A stretch of 45,277 nucleotides of DNA, taken from positions 1 to 45,277 of the forward strand of contig NZ_JAHTIK010000003.1 in assembly GCF_025655475.1 (NCBI RefSeq). Reading direction: 5' to 3'. Made by a program: the position numbers and the translations under genes. Positions 1-6,821 of the stretch are shown here, in pieces. This DNA comes from Kitasatospora sp. DSM 101779. GTDB taxonomy: Bacteria; Actinomycetota; Actinomycetes; Streptomycetales; Streptomycetaceae. How positions within the stretch are numbered: the first letter of the stretch is position 1; each line of letters begins with the position of its first letter. The notes beneath the pieces were generated by a model that saw only the letters and a list, made by a program, of their open reading frames with translations, did not search any database and had not been told where the DNA came from.

Positions 1-528
1 GGGTGAGACGGCGTTGACGCGGATGCCGCGGGTGGCGTACTCGATGGCGAGGGACTTGGTGGCGGACTGCAGGCCGCCCTTCGTGAGCGAGGCGAGCACT
101 GAGGGGATCCGGGCGTCGGGGTTGTCGACCAGGCTGGTGGTGATGGTGACGATGTGTCCGCCGCCCTGGCCGAGCATCTGGCCGGCGGCGAGCTGGGTGA
201 GGCGGAAGAAGCCGGTGAGGTTGACGCCGGTGACGGCCGCGTAGTCGTCGGGGGTGTAGTCGGTGAAGGGCTTGGCGATGAACAGGCCGGCATTGTTGAT
301 GAGGGTGTCGATGCGGCCGAAGCGTTCGACGGCGGCGGTGACCAGGTGTTCGGCGGTGGCGGGGTCGGCGATGTCGCCGGGGACGGCCAGGACGCCGGGG
401 TCGTCGGAGGGGGCGATGGTGCGCGAGGTGGCGACGACGGCGTGGCCGAGCTTGCGGTAGGCGGCGATGAGGGCGGCGCCGATGCCCTGGGACGCGCCGG
501 TGACGACGGCGACCCTCATTTCAGACAT
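1..528 (-). CDS. SDR-family NAD(P)-dependent oxidoreductase, cut by window edge
   Basis: Only the first 176 codons are inside the window; the gene runs off the left end. ATG at 528 is preceded by GGAGGT. The protein opens with the Rossmann glycine motif TGASQGIG near residue 10, then has the NNAG motif near residue 78, and ends in the window with a typical SDR stretch (TKSLAIEYATRGIRVNAVSP). These are classical short-chain dehydrogenase features, so an NAD(P)H-dependent carbonyl/alcohol reaction is expected; the substrate is unknown. One oddity: in the S-x13-YxxxK catalytic segment the Tyr position appears to be Ala (…PSVLASLTKGG…), while the Lys is kept. This variant occurs in a known SDR subgroup, so activity may differ from classical members. 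No operon partner is visible upstream. Confidence 0.9.
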   Translation of the reverse strand, partial: MSEMRVAVVTGASQGIGAALIAAYRKLGHAVVATSRTIAPSDDPGVLAVPGDIADPATAEHLVTAAVERFGRIDTLINNAGLFIAKPFTDYTPDDYAAVTGVNLTGFFRLTQLAAGQMLGQGGGHIVTITTSLVDNPDARIPSVLASLTKGGLQSATKSLAIEYATRGIRVNAVSP

Positions 529-946
529 GACACACCTCCGGGGTTGACCGGCACGGGTGTGGGGCGCCGGCCGCGCCGCTCGCAGACGAGGACCCCCTTC
601 GGGCCTCGGCCGCCGGCGCTTGCCAACACCTCGACGGCAGGCGCCCGCCCGGCGACGGGCAACACCGAACCGCCCCCGCGCACGTACCGCTGCCTCCCTG
701 CTGAAAGTCCCGCCCTCCCAGCCCAGGTCAGCGGCTCAGGGACAGGTAGGACCGGGCTCGCCGCCGGGCAGCCAGGCGTCCGGACGGGGCGGGGCGAGCC
801 CCGCGTGGCGTCGCTGTACGCCTCGACCACCGCCAGCACGGCGCCGCGCCTCTCGTCCACGCGAAGCGGGTGATCGTCTCTGCGCGGTAGTGGCGCCGCT
901 GGGCTGTTGCCCGAGCGGGTGCAGCCCTGCATCGGTTAACTCCTAC
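529..946. other. Intergenic, no supported gene
   Basis: About 420 bases between the SDR start and the next small gene. Open frames exist on both strands but their amino-acid composition (Arg/Pro/Gly/Ala rich, no recognisable fold) looks like GC-bias shadow. The promoter of the SDR gene should lie in the 535-700 part; I cannot point to convincing -35/-10 boxes. Confidence 0.5.
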
Positions 947-1126
947 TCAGGGGCTGCCGCCCATCCGGCTAATGAGCCCGTCCCTGGTTATTCCGTGTTC
1001 CTGGCCCCAGGCCGCGAGACGGTCCAGATCGACGGGGTCGGGCAGCTCGTGCAGCGCTTTCTCCGCCTCCTCCGAGTATCCGGCTCTCTGCAGTGTGGCA
1101 ATGACTTCGCTCCGGCTGTACTCCAT
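947..1126 (-). CDS. Small conserved hypothetical protein (59 aa)
   Basis: Starts with MEYSRSEVIATLQRAGYS and ends with ITRDGLISRMGGSP. The start at 1126 is chosen because homologous-looking actinobacterial proteins begin MEY; an in-frame ATG two codons upstream (1132) is an alternative. The protein is soluble, acidic and mostly helical, with a repeated E/A/L pattern and a PDPVDL turn near residue 31. I recall similar 60-residue proteins being widespread and uncharacterised in Streptomyces, but cannot name a family or function. It stands alone on the minus strand; the gene downstream is the SDR more than 400 bases away, so no operon is implied. Confidence 0.75.
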   Translation of the reverse strand: MEYSRSEVIATLQRAGYSEEAEKALHELPDPVDLDRLAAWGQEHGITRDGLISRMGGSP

Positions 1127-1295
1127 GATCATCTCGTTCGCCGCAACCCCCACACCTCCACTTTCCGCCCTGCCGCTGGCAAAGTCACGACGGCCGAGCC
1201 TTCAGTTCGGTCGGCGGCCGGCTGGGCGTCCTGTTGGCGCGTGGCTCGACCACCAGAACCTGACGCTCGTCACCCGCAGCCACAACGACCTCGTT

Positions 1296-1655
1296 CTACC
1301 GGGCGAGGACCTCGCCCACGACCTGGCGGCCGACCTGCGCCGCGGTCCCGGCCTGCCAGCGCGCCCGGCCGTGCAGCACCACCGCGTCCCGGGCCCGCAC
1401 CGGCCCCGGGGCCGCTCCCCAGGCCCGCACCGGGCCCGGGGCCGCTCCCCGGGGACACCGCGAACAACCGGTCCGCGCCCATCCTGCGGCCCACCAGGCC
1501 CAGCCGCTCCAGAACCGCATTGAGCACCCGGCACAGCGCCAGATCCGAACCGTCATCCGCCACCCGCGCGGCCTGGGTGTGCGAGGGCGCCACCCACGTG
1601 TCCACGTGCACCGTCGCCACCGACGTCCGCGCCGAGAAGTCCGGCGGCCACCAGT
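1296..1655 (-). pseudogene. Decayed minus-strand gene with 30-bp tandem duplication
   Basis: Protein-like sequence on the minus strand (…VATVHVDTWVAPSHTQ…ADDGSDLALCRVLNAVLERLG…) runs from about 1655 to 1460. It then enters a 30-bp unit present twice in tandem (about 1398-1457, GCCCGCACCGG…CCGCTCCCC). After the repeat, credible protein sequence continues in a different frame (RDAVVLHGRARWQAG…VVGEVLAR) to a stop near 1296. Because 30 bp is in frame, the shift must come from an additional small indel. I do not recognise the family. Interpretation as a frameshifted gene remnant is an inference; an alternative is that the two segments are unrelated chance frames. Confidence 0.3.
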
Positions 1656-1784
1656 GTGCTGACGGCGGCCGGTACGGCGCTGCTGCCACATGGGCGGGCG
1701 CTGCTGGAGCGGGCGGATGAGCTGCGGCGGCGGGCGGGGCGGCTGTCGTCGGCGCAGCCTGTGCGGGTGGGGTACGTGACCATC
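1656..1784 (+). pseudogene. LysR-family regulator fragment
   Basis: A 43-codon stretch reads LTAAGTALLPHGRALLERAD…LRRRAGRL…QPVRVGYV. This is the linker helix and first strand of the effector domain of a LysR-type transcriptional regulator (the segment that follows the winged HTH). The HTH itself is missing upstream and the sequence loses similarity after GYVT. It is therefore an internal fragment, presumably a relic of a LysR gene destroyed by rearrangement. Family assignment rests on recall of the LysR consensus; confidence moderate. Confidence 0.5.
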
Positions 1785-2100
1785 GAACGCCGGTCCCGCT
1801 CGAACAGCACCACCCCGAGGTTCGCGCGCCATCCGGAGACGCGCGCCGAGCCGCACCGGGCCGAGTACCGGGGTTCCGCTGGTCGGCTCGCTGTCGGACA
1901 GCTGCCGTGGGCTGTCGTTCTGGTGCTGTCACCGTTGTCGTTCTTCCTGGACATCGCGGTGGCGCCTGGTATGGCACCAGCGAGGCGGCCGGTGACGGTC
2001 GGCCTCGGCACTGATGCTGTCCGGCGTCGTCGCTCGGCGCAGTCTTGACGCCGGCCATGCCGCGCGGTGCCATGGAGCCGACCGGGGGAGGGGAAGCACA

Positions 2101-2304
2101 GTGCTCGATGAGGACAACGGCGCCCAGGGGCCCAGCGATGACAGGGACGGCAGCCGACCTGGTCGCCCGCCACGCCCGTCCGGGTTTGAGGACACCTTCT
2201 GGCTGGTCCTGCTCGCGCTGATCGTGGTTGTCTGCGGCCTGATCGGCTTCCTGTCCGACGGGAGCCCCGCTCCTGGAAGCGAGAACATTACCGGCTGGCA
2301 CTGA
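2101..2304 (+). CDS. Small single-pass membrane protein (67 aa)
   Basis: GTG at 2101 is preceded by GGGGGAGGGGAAG, a strong ribosome binding site 7-12 bases upstream. The first 35 residues are polar and charged (DEDNGAQGPSDDRDG…), followed by one hydrophobic segment (FWLVLLALIVVVCGLIGFL, residues about 37-55) and a short polar tail. This suggests a type I or II single-pass membrane peptide of unknown function. No signal-peptidase site is evident. It stands alone between degenerate regions, so it could be a survivor of an older gene cluster. Confidence 0.5.
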   Translation: MLDEDNGAQGPSDDRDGSRPGRPPRPSGFEDTFWLVLLALIVVVCGLIGFLSDGSPAPGSENITGWH

Positions 2305-2607
2305 GAATTTGCGATTCGCCGATTTCACGCCGCGGTTTATCGAAGGGTATTATTTCGGCTCCAACCGGCCATCCGAATGGTGCAAATCTGCGGTTTGTTG
2401 TCCGTGGGTGTGCAGGTGGGTGTGCAGGTGGGTGTCAGCGGGGGGAGTGTGTGGTTGTTTTGCCTGTTCACGGGAGTGGGGGAGGGGGTGGCTGCCGGTT
2501 TCTGGCGTTTCGGTGCAGCGTTATGGCTGGCAGCTCGTGACGTATCCGCAGGTCGTTTGGGTGCAGATTCCTATGCCGTGGCGGGTGTCATTGCCGGGGC
2601 TGGGGCT

Positions 2608-3000
2608 GTGACCATGCTGCTCTGCCACGTCCCGCCTCCGGTCACTCTCGTCCTGGACCCGTACGACGACCCGCACCACCTGCGCGCCGCCCTTGTCGGT
2701 CATCAGCCCCACCACGGCCGGATCACCGTCCACCCCACCCCCGGCACCGACTCCGCGACCTGCCTTGGCCTGGACGTCCTCGCCGCCCTGGGCAAGCCCC
2801 TGCCCACCATCGGGTCCCGTACGGGCGACGGCGAACGGTCCTGGGCGATGGCCGCCGCCTGGATCCTCGCCGCCCCCACCACCCACCTGACCGTCCTGCG
2901 CGCCCACCTCCTGTCCGCGCCCCGTCTTCGCGAACTGCTGCTCCTACGCTCGCGCACCGGTGTGCGCCTGCACCTGGTCTGCCACCGCCCACGCCCCTGA
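2608..3000 (+). CDS. Hypothetical protein, probably N-terminal fragment of a larger gene
   Basis: Start GTG 2608 or ATG 2614; the upstream 300 bases contain short GTGTGCAGGTGG repeats (about 2410-2440) and no gene. The product (about 130 aa) reads as a well-folded alpha/beta domain: LVLDPYDDPHHLRAALVG, a conserved-looking GDGERSWAMAAAWIL segment, then LLLLRSRTGVRLHLVCHRPRP at the stop. I recall longer proteins of this kind on Streptomyces mobile elements in which the 'LVLVCHRPRP' strand leads into another domain, so this copy looks truncated just after that strand. The adjacent downstream sequence has IS21-type end repeats, a plausible cause of truncation. No function is claimed. Confidence 0.5.
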   Translation: MTMLLCHVPPPVTLVLDPYDDPHHLRAALVGHQPHHGRITVHPTPGTDSATCLGLDVLAALGKPLPTIGSRTGDGERSWAMAAAWILAAPTTHLTVLRAHLLSAPRLRELLLLRSRTGVRLHLVCHRPRP

Positions 3001-3014
3001 TTTTGTCGGGTCAT

Positions 3015-3138
3015 ATGAGAGCCAGTGCTCCGGTGTGAATGAGAGCCAGGTCTAGGCCGTTCGTGGCGGCGGTGTACTCGACTGCGGGGGCGTTCTTCGG
3101 CGAGTTCGGGAGCCACTCCGGCGGGATTGGGAGCCACT
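3015..3138. repeat. Short repeats resembling an IS21-family element end
   Basis: ATGAGAGCCAG occurs at 3015-3025 and 3039-3049, and GGGAGCCACT at 3108-3117 and 3129-3138. Multiple copies of GAGCCA-type repeats 20-24 bases apart are typical of IS21-family termini, where the IstA transposase binds. No istA/istB reading frame adjoins here, so this would be a solo end left after deletion. Assignment is inference. Confidence 0.35.
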
Positions 3139-3893
3139 GATCGGGTGAGCCGGTGGGTGCGGGCGGAGTGTCCGTAGGGGGCTGGGTGGGAGCGTCGGTA
3201 GCTTGTGATCGCAGGCCCGGGCCGCCTCCCTGACAAGTCGCGGCCAGGGCCTCGCTCTTGGACGTGCCAGAGGGATGGTGTCCGCGCCTGGTCAGGCGGG
3301 TCGGCGCTTACTTCCGGAGCCGCTCGCATCGCGGGTCGTCTTGGCCGAGCTGCGGGGTACTTGGGAGAGCCGTCATGGCCGTGCAGGCCGGGAACGTGTC
3401 CCGAACGGCGTGCTTCTTCGGGCCGGCGCCGCGTTCGTCGGCATGGCCCGGGAATCGAATGGGTATGTCAAAGGTCGGACCCGGCCGGCGATCCCCCACG
3501 GAACACACAGCCGGGCCCAGGCGAGGGACCAGGGCCGCCCCAACGCTCCCCCCACGGAGGCAGAGGCGGCCTTCGTCTTTTCCCATCGCCGCTACGCAAG
3601 GTACATGACAAGTCTACCCAGCGCTACCACTCCACCGACCAGACGTTCGGTGAAACACCGCACGGCATGCTCAGGCCCGAACAGGCCGGCCGGGCCCGAC
3701 AAGGGCCTCCGGGTACGGCCAGCGCCCGATGCCATGTGTTCGTGCCGCCGCTCGGGTTGGTGCTGTCCGCCAGCTTGGGAGCGCTGTAGCCCGTAGTCGG
3801 GCAGGTCGGCATTGGGTCCGGGGCTGGCAGTCGGCCCCGTGCGGCCTGCGGCCCGGATGGAGTGCACGGCGGGACCCAGCCGGCGCCGGAAGC
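3139..3893. other. No recognisable gene (755 bases)
   Basis: Several overlapping open frames exist on both strands, but none shows a recognisable domain, a good ribosome binding site with a sensible start, or a natural-looking hydrophobicity pattern. I regard the stretch as decayed DNA between rearranged fragments. Confidence 0.45.
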
Positions 3894-3934
3894 GGATCGG
3901 CCCCGCCCGCGCTGCTCGCGGGCGGGGCCGATCC
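3894..3934. terminator. 18-bp perfect stem hairpin
   Basis: GGATCGGCCCCGCCCGCG (3894-3911), loop CTGCT, then the exact complement (3917-3934). It lies just downstream of the minus-strand XRE-like remnant (stop about 3948) and would terminate it; the absence of a T tract is normal for actinobacterial terminators. Confidence 0.7.
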
Positions 3935-3947
3935 GGGATGGTGGGGC

Positions 3948-4282
3948 TCAGGCGGCCCGGTGGCCGGCGCCGCGGTGGGTGAACTCCAGCCGCGGCGGCG
4001 GCTCGTCCGTGACGACCAGGGCGTTCATGTCGAAGGCGTGGCCGAGGCGCTGCAGGATGTCGGGTGTCGGGTAGAGGGCGGAGTCCTGGATTCTTCGGCC
4101 TGGTTGTCGGTGATGCCGACCGCCTCGGCGGGCTGCTCGTGCCGCCTCCCGCGCTTCACGCGTTCCTGGTAGACCGCGCCGGCCGGCGCCGCGCACCAGG
4201 CCGCGTCGATGTACGAGGGGTGTTCGTGCCAGTTCTCGCCGATCTCCCGCCGGGTATGGGTGCCGCCGCGCCGTGCCATCAC
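3948..4282 (-). pseudogene. XRE-type helix-turn-helix gene, frameshifted remnant
   Basis: The minus strand carries an N-terminal piece in one frame (…GTHTRREIGENWHEHPSYID…VYQERVKRGRR…AEAVGIT) and, after a shift near 4080, a C-terminal piece in another frame (YPTPDILQRLGHAFDMNALV…PPRLEF…). The second piece matches the end of small XRE-family regulators ('R..YPTPDILQRLGHAFDM'), often the antitoxin of an upstream toxin. The N-terminal region also includes the E/V-GI(T/S) recognition-helix-like stretch. The two halves together would give about 110 residues, normal for this family. The hairpin at 3894-3934 follows the stop. Called a pseudogene because no single frame spans both pieces. Confidence 0.4.
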
Positions 4283-4376
4283 CGGCCGCCCTTCGTCGTC
4301 CTGCTCCGCGTATCGTGCTCCCTCGCACCGCTGTGGTGGGAGAGGTACTGCTCGGCCGGGCCCCTGCCGTCTGCCT

Positions 4377-4619
4377 CTAGAGCCCCAGTTGGACTGCCGC
4401 CCTGACGAGGTGGGCTCGTGTGGGGGCGCTCAGCTTTGCGCGCAGCCGGTTCAGGTAGGTCTCGACCGTGCTGGGGCTGATTCCCAGGCGGCGCGATGTC
4501 TGCTGGCTGGTGTGTCCCGAGGCGATGTGGCGGAGCACCTGCAGTTCGCGGGGGGACAGGGCGATGCTTCCTGCCGGAAGGTCAGTGCGGTCGGTGGGTG
4601 AGACAACTGTTGTTGCCAA
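4377..4619 (-). CDS. Stand-alone LuxR-type HTH protein (80 aa)
   Basis: The start is the TTG at 4619, selected because GGAGGAATAAA lies directly upstream; longer in-frame starts lack a ribosome binding site. The protein is almost entirely a GerE/LuxR DNA-binding domain: LSPRELQVLRHIASGHT (first helix), SRRLGISPSTVETYLNRLRAKL (turn and recognition helix), and a C-terminal dimerisation helix. There is no receiver or ligand domain, so it is like other minimal orphan LuxR factors (for example GerE-sized proteins). It is divergent from the RiPP-like operon that starts at 5476, and the 32-bp dyad at 4909-4940 lies between them, 290 bases upstream of this start. A role in regulating the locus is likely but inferred. 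Confidence 0.85.
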   Translation of the reverse strand: MATTVVSPTDRTDLPAGSIALSPRELQVLRHIASGHTSQQTSRRLGISPSTVETYLNRLRAKLSAPTRAHLVRAAVQLGL

Positions 4620-4908
4620 TTTATTCCTCCGTTGATGGATGGTTCCAGCCAACGTCGCGCGTCTGGAGAGGTCAGGTGGTCGATCGCCGGGAATGGGCTT
4701 GTGGCCTTTGTGCAGGGCGGATCGCAACGGCCGGACGGCGGCCTGCGCGCCGACGGGCTTCGCCTCACATGCCGTGCCCGGGGAGATCGATTGTGGTCAC
4801 CTGAAGAATCCTTGGTTCAGGGCTTCGCGGCCCTGTGCCGTGCGACCGATCTGTGGTCGGTCCTTCTCAATTTCGCAGTTCCTCGTCGGGTATGGAACAG
4901 CTCTTGAG

Positions 4909-4940
4909 TGGACGGATCATGCAGTGGCATAAGCCGTCCA
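4909..4940. promoter_or_regulatory. 32-bp dyad operator, copy 1
   Basis: TGGAC-GGATC-ATG-CAGTGG-CAT-AAGCC-GTCCA. The same architecture (TGGAC-N5-ATG-N6-CAT-N5-GTCCA, identical arm letters and spacing) occurs at 12613-12644 and 13006-13037. Copy 1 sits between the leftward LuxR gene (start 4619) and the rightward precursor operon (start 5476). The TrmB-LuxR regulator at 13106-14101 is the obvious candidate binder; that is inference. Confidence 0.7.
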
Positions 4941-4942
4941 GC

Positions 4943-5236
4943 TCGGCCTCCACCGGCGCCGGCCGGGAGGCTCGGTGATGCGGCTGGCCGCCGCATCGGG
5001 GCGCAGTCGGCTGCGGGTGGGTCGGCGCTGCCATTCGAACTCGGCCTCCACTGGCGCCGGCCGGGAGGCTCGGTGATGCGGCTGGCCGCCGCATCGGGGC
5101 GCAGTCGGCTGCGGGTGGGTCGGCGCTGCCATTCGAGCTCGGCCTCCACTGGCGCTGGCCGGGAGGCTCGGTGATGCGGCTGGCCGCCGCATCGGGGCGC
5201 AGTCGGCTGCGGGTGGGTCGGCGCTGCCGTTCGAAG
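4943..5236. repeat. 98-bp unit in three tandem copies
   Basis: Units begin TCGGCCTCCA at 4943, 5041 and 5139 and are nearly identical (a handful of substitutions such as ACCGG/ACTGG and CGCCGG/CGCTGG). Each unit contains a perfect hairpin GATGCGGC-TGGCC-GCCGCATC (4977-4997, 5075-5095, 5173-5193). The period is not a multiple of three, so the repeat cannot encode a repeated peptide in one frame. It lies in the probable leader or promoter region of the precursor operon, between operator copy 1 and the start at 5476. Confidence 0.9.
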
Positions 5237-5385
5237 GTTGCCGTCGGCCGCTCACGTCGGTGCTTGATTCCAGCAGGACCTACCGCAAAAGGGGGGGGTG
5301 GGACTTCTCCGGTGGGGCCGGTCCTGTGCGGACACGAGTCCGACCGGCGTATCCGTGCGCATGCATATCAGGTGTTGGTGTGTCA

Positions 5386-5405
5386 AGTCGTGAACTTCAA
5401 CGACT
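5386..5405. promoter_or_regulatory. Small dyad upstream of precursor gene
   Basis: AGTCGT-GAACTTCA-ACGACT, a perfect 6-bp inverted repeat with 8-base spacer, 70 bases before the precursor start in a locally AT-richer patch. It could be a protein binding site or part of the promoter; I see no unambiguous -35/-10 pair. Confidence 0.35.
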
Positions 5406-5475
5406 AGTTCCGCTGGTTGCGGTGTCGCAGGATTTTCTCAGGCCCGAACGGCGGGCCCCGACTGAGGAGAACAAA

Positions 5476-5646
5476 ATGGAGAACATCACCCACGTGAACG
5501 CCGACCTCGCGACCGAGATCGAGCTGGAGGCCGCGGACACCTCCTTCACCTTCGGCGAGCCGCGTGCCATCGCGCTGGACGCCGGCACCGAGGTCGAGCT
5601 GGAGACCGCGGACACCTCCTTCACCTACGGCGAGCCGCGCGTCTGA
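5476..5646 (+). CDS. RiPP precursor-like peptide with two 18-residue repeats (56 aa)
   Basis: ATG 5476 has GAGGAG six bases upstream. The peptide opens MENITHVNADLA and then carries two copies of TE(I/V)ELE(A/T)ADTSFT(F/Y)GEPR, at residues about 13-30 and 38-55, separated by AIALDAG and ending in a single Val. The near-identical repeats, small size and position directly before peptide-modifying enzymes indicate a ribosomal precursor with two core copies or two recognition/core modules. There are no Cys residues, so lanthionine or thiazole chemistry from Cys is excluded; Asp, Thr, Ser, Phe/Tyr and Arg are the possible modified residues. Followed by a strong hairpin (5790-5815) that may hold down expression of the enzymes relative to the peptide. 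I do not recognise it as a known class. Confidence 0.85.
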   Translation: MENITHVNADLATEIELEAADTSFTFGEPRAIALDAGTEVELETADTSFTYGEPRV

Positions 5647-5789
5647 CCGGCCGCACCCGGGCGGCCGCGGTCGCGGGTTGCCGACAGGCAACCGCTGCGC
5701 GCCGGCGTCGGCCGTCAACGCCGATGAGGGGCAGCCGTTAAGCGTCTGCCGCGTACGGCACGGGCTGTTTGGTCACAGGCAGCCGCACC

Positions 5790-5815
5790 GGGGCGGGACC
5801 TCAGGGTCCCGCCCC
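5790..5815 (+). terminator. Attenuator-type hairpin after precursor gene
   Basis: GGGGCGGGACC, loop TCAG, GGTCCCGCCCC: an 11-bp perfect stem between the precursor stop (5646) and the hydroxylase start (5871). There is also a weaker GGCCGC/GCGGCC stem just after the stop codon. Partial termination here would give excess precursor over enzymes, a common RiPP operon layout. Confidence 0.7.
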
Positions 5816-5870
5816 AGCTCTTCGTGTGCCGTGACGCACCGGGGAGAAGGCGAATCACGCAGGAGGAGCA

Positions 5871-6821
5871 GTGAAGGCGATACCCGCTGAACTTGCCGAG
5901 CAGGTGTGCTCGGTCGACATAGACGTGACCGCGACCGCGCGGATCGCTGCGATCTTCCACCGCAGCCTCGCGCGCCGTGCGGTCAACAGGCTCGGTGAGG
6001 CTCAGCGGCCGGAGGTGGAGGACCTCGTTCCTCGCGTTCGCCGGCTCACGCCTGCCACCGTGCACTCCCTGTACCAGGACACCGGTGACGCCGGTCTCGC
6101 CGAGACCAGGCGTCAGCTGCAGGAGGCCGGTACGCCGGCGCCGACCGCGGTGTACACCGGCTCGCCGGACCCGCTGTGGCTCCGGGACGGGCTGCAGGAG
6201 GTTCTGCGCTCCCTCAACTGGGGCGATGAGCAGGTGGGAACCGTCGTCACCGCCCTGCCGTCCGAGGTCCGGCGGTCGCTCGAACTGGGCCGCCAGGCCC
6301 TTCGCTCCGCCTGGCCCGAGGCGTGGAGCGAGCACAACACGCTCGTGGAGTACCTGGTCTTCGTCGAGGGCCCGGTGCGTTCGGCGACGCTGCAGAGCAC
6401 CTTCGGCGCCATCTACGCGGAGGTCCAGGAGGCGGGCGACCCGCTGCGGATGTTCGAGCTGCTCCTGCACGAGTCCGCGCATCACGCCCTGTCGCTGCGG
6501 GAGCAGTTCACCCGTTTCATCGACAACCCCGACGCGGTCGGCACCCATGCGCTGCGACCCGACCCGCGGCCGCTGCGGGGTGTCCTGCACGCCGCGTTCG
6601 TCATGTGGCGCATTGCCGAGGGCCTCGAGCGCTACCAGCGCACGCACCAGGCCGGCGGCCCGCTGGACGGCTGCCCTGTCGAGGAGCGGCGGGTCTTCGC
6701 CCTGGAGTCGCTGCAGTCGGCGCTGGCGCTCCTGGACGAGTCGGCGCAGTGGACCGAGGACGGGCAGCTTCTCAGGGCGGCCTTGAAAGCGCGCGTGAAG
6801 CATGAGGAGATTGCAGCATGA
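5871..6821 (+). CDS. alphaKG-HExxH-type peptide beta-hydroxylase-like protein
   Basis: GTG 5871 follows AGGAGGAGCA. The 316-residue protein has an HExxH motif (HESAH, His200-Glu201-His204) in the segment LLLHESAHHALSLREQF, within an otherwise helical, soluble protein. It fits the 'HEXXH motif-containing putative peptide modification' family found beside RiPP precursors; characterised members are Fe(II)/alpha-ketoglutarate-dependent enzymes that hydroxylate peptide side-chain beta-carbons rather than proteases. The likely substrate is the upstream repeat peptide. No signal peptide or transmembrane segment, so cytosolic. Its stop overlaps the next start (ATGA, 6818-6821), giving translational coupling to the E1-like enzyme. 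A classical zincin protease is the alternative; the genomic context favours the modifying-enzyme reading. Confidence 0.8.
   Translation: MKAIPAELAEQVCSVDIDVTATARIAAIFHRSLARRAVNRLGEAQRPEVEDLVPRVRRLTPATVHSLYQDTGDAGLAETRRQLQEAGTPAPTAVYTGSPDPLWLRDGLQEVLRSLNWGDEQVGTVVTALPSEVRRSLELGRQALRSAWPEAWSEHNTLVEYLVFVEGPVRSATLQSTFGAIYAEVQEAGDPLRMFELLLHESAHHALSLREQFTRFIDNPDAVGTHALRPDPRPLRGVLHAAFVMWRIAEGLERYQRTHQAGGPLDGCPVEERRVFALESLQSALALLDESAQWTEDGQLLRAALKARVKHEEIAA

Noticed and set aside
3205..3796. Overlapping plus-strand frames of about 170-195 codons
   Set aside because: No recognisable domain, no consistent ribosome binding site, and several frames are equally open, as expected by chance at this GC content.
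4943..5236. CRISPR array
   Set aside because: The whole 98-bp unit is conserved with no variable spacers, and there are no cas genes.
4917..5255. Open frames within the 98-bp repeats that give repetitive peptides
   Set aside because: The unit length is not a multiple of three, so each copy is read in a different frame; no ribosome binding site.
5871..6821. Zinc metalloprotease (zincin)
   Set aside because: HExxH alone fits, but there is no signal peptide or propeptide, and the RiPP context matches the alphaKG-HExxH modifying family better. Kept as an alternative in the annotation.
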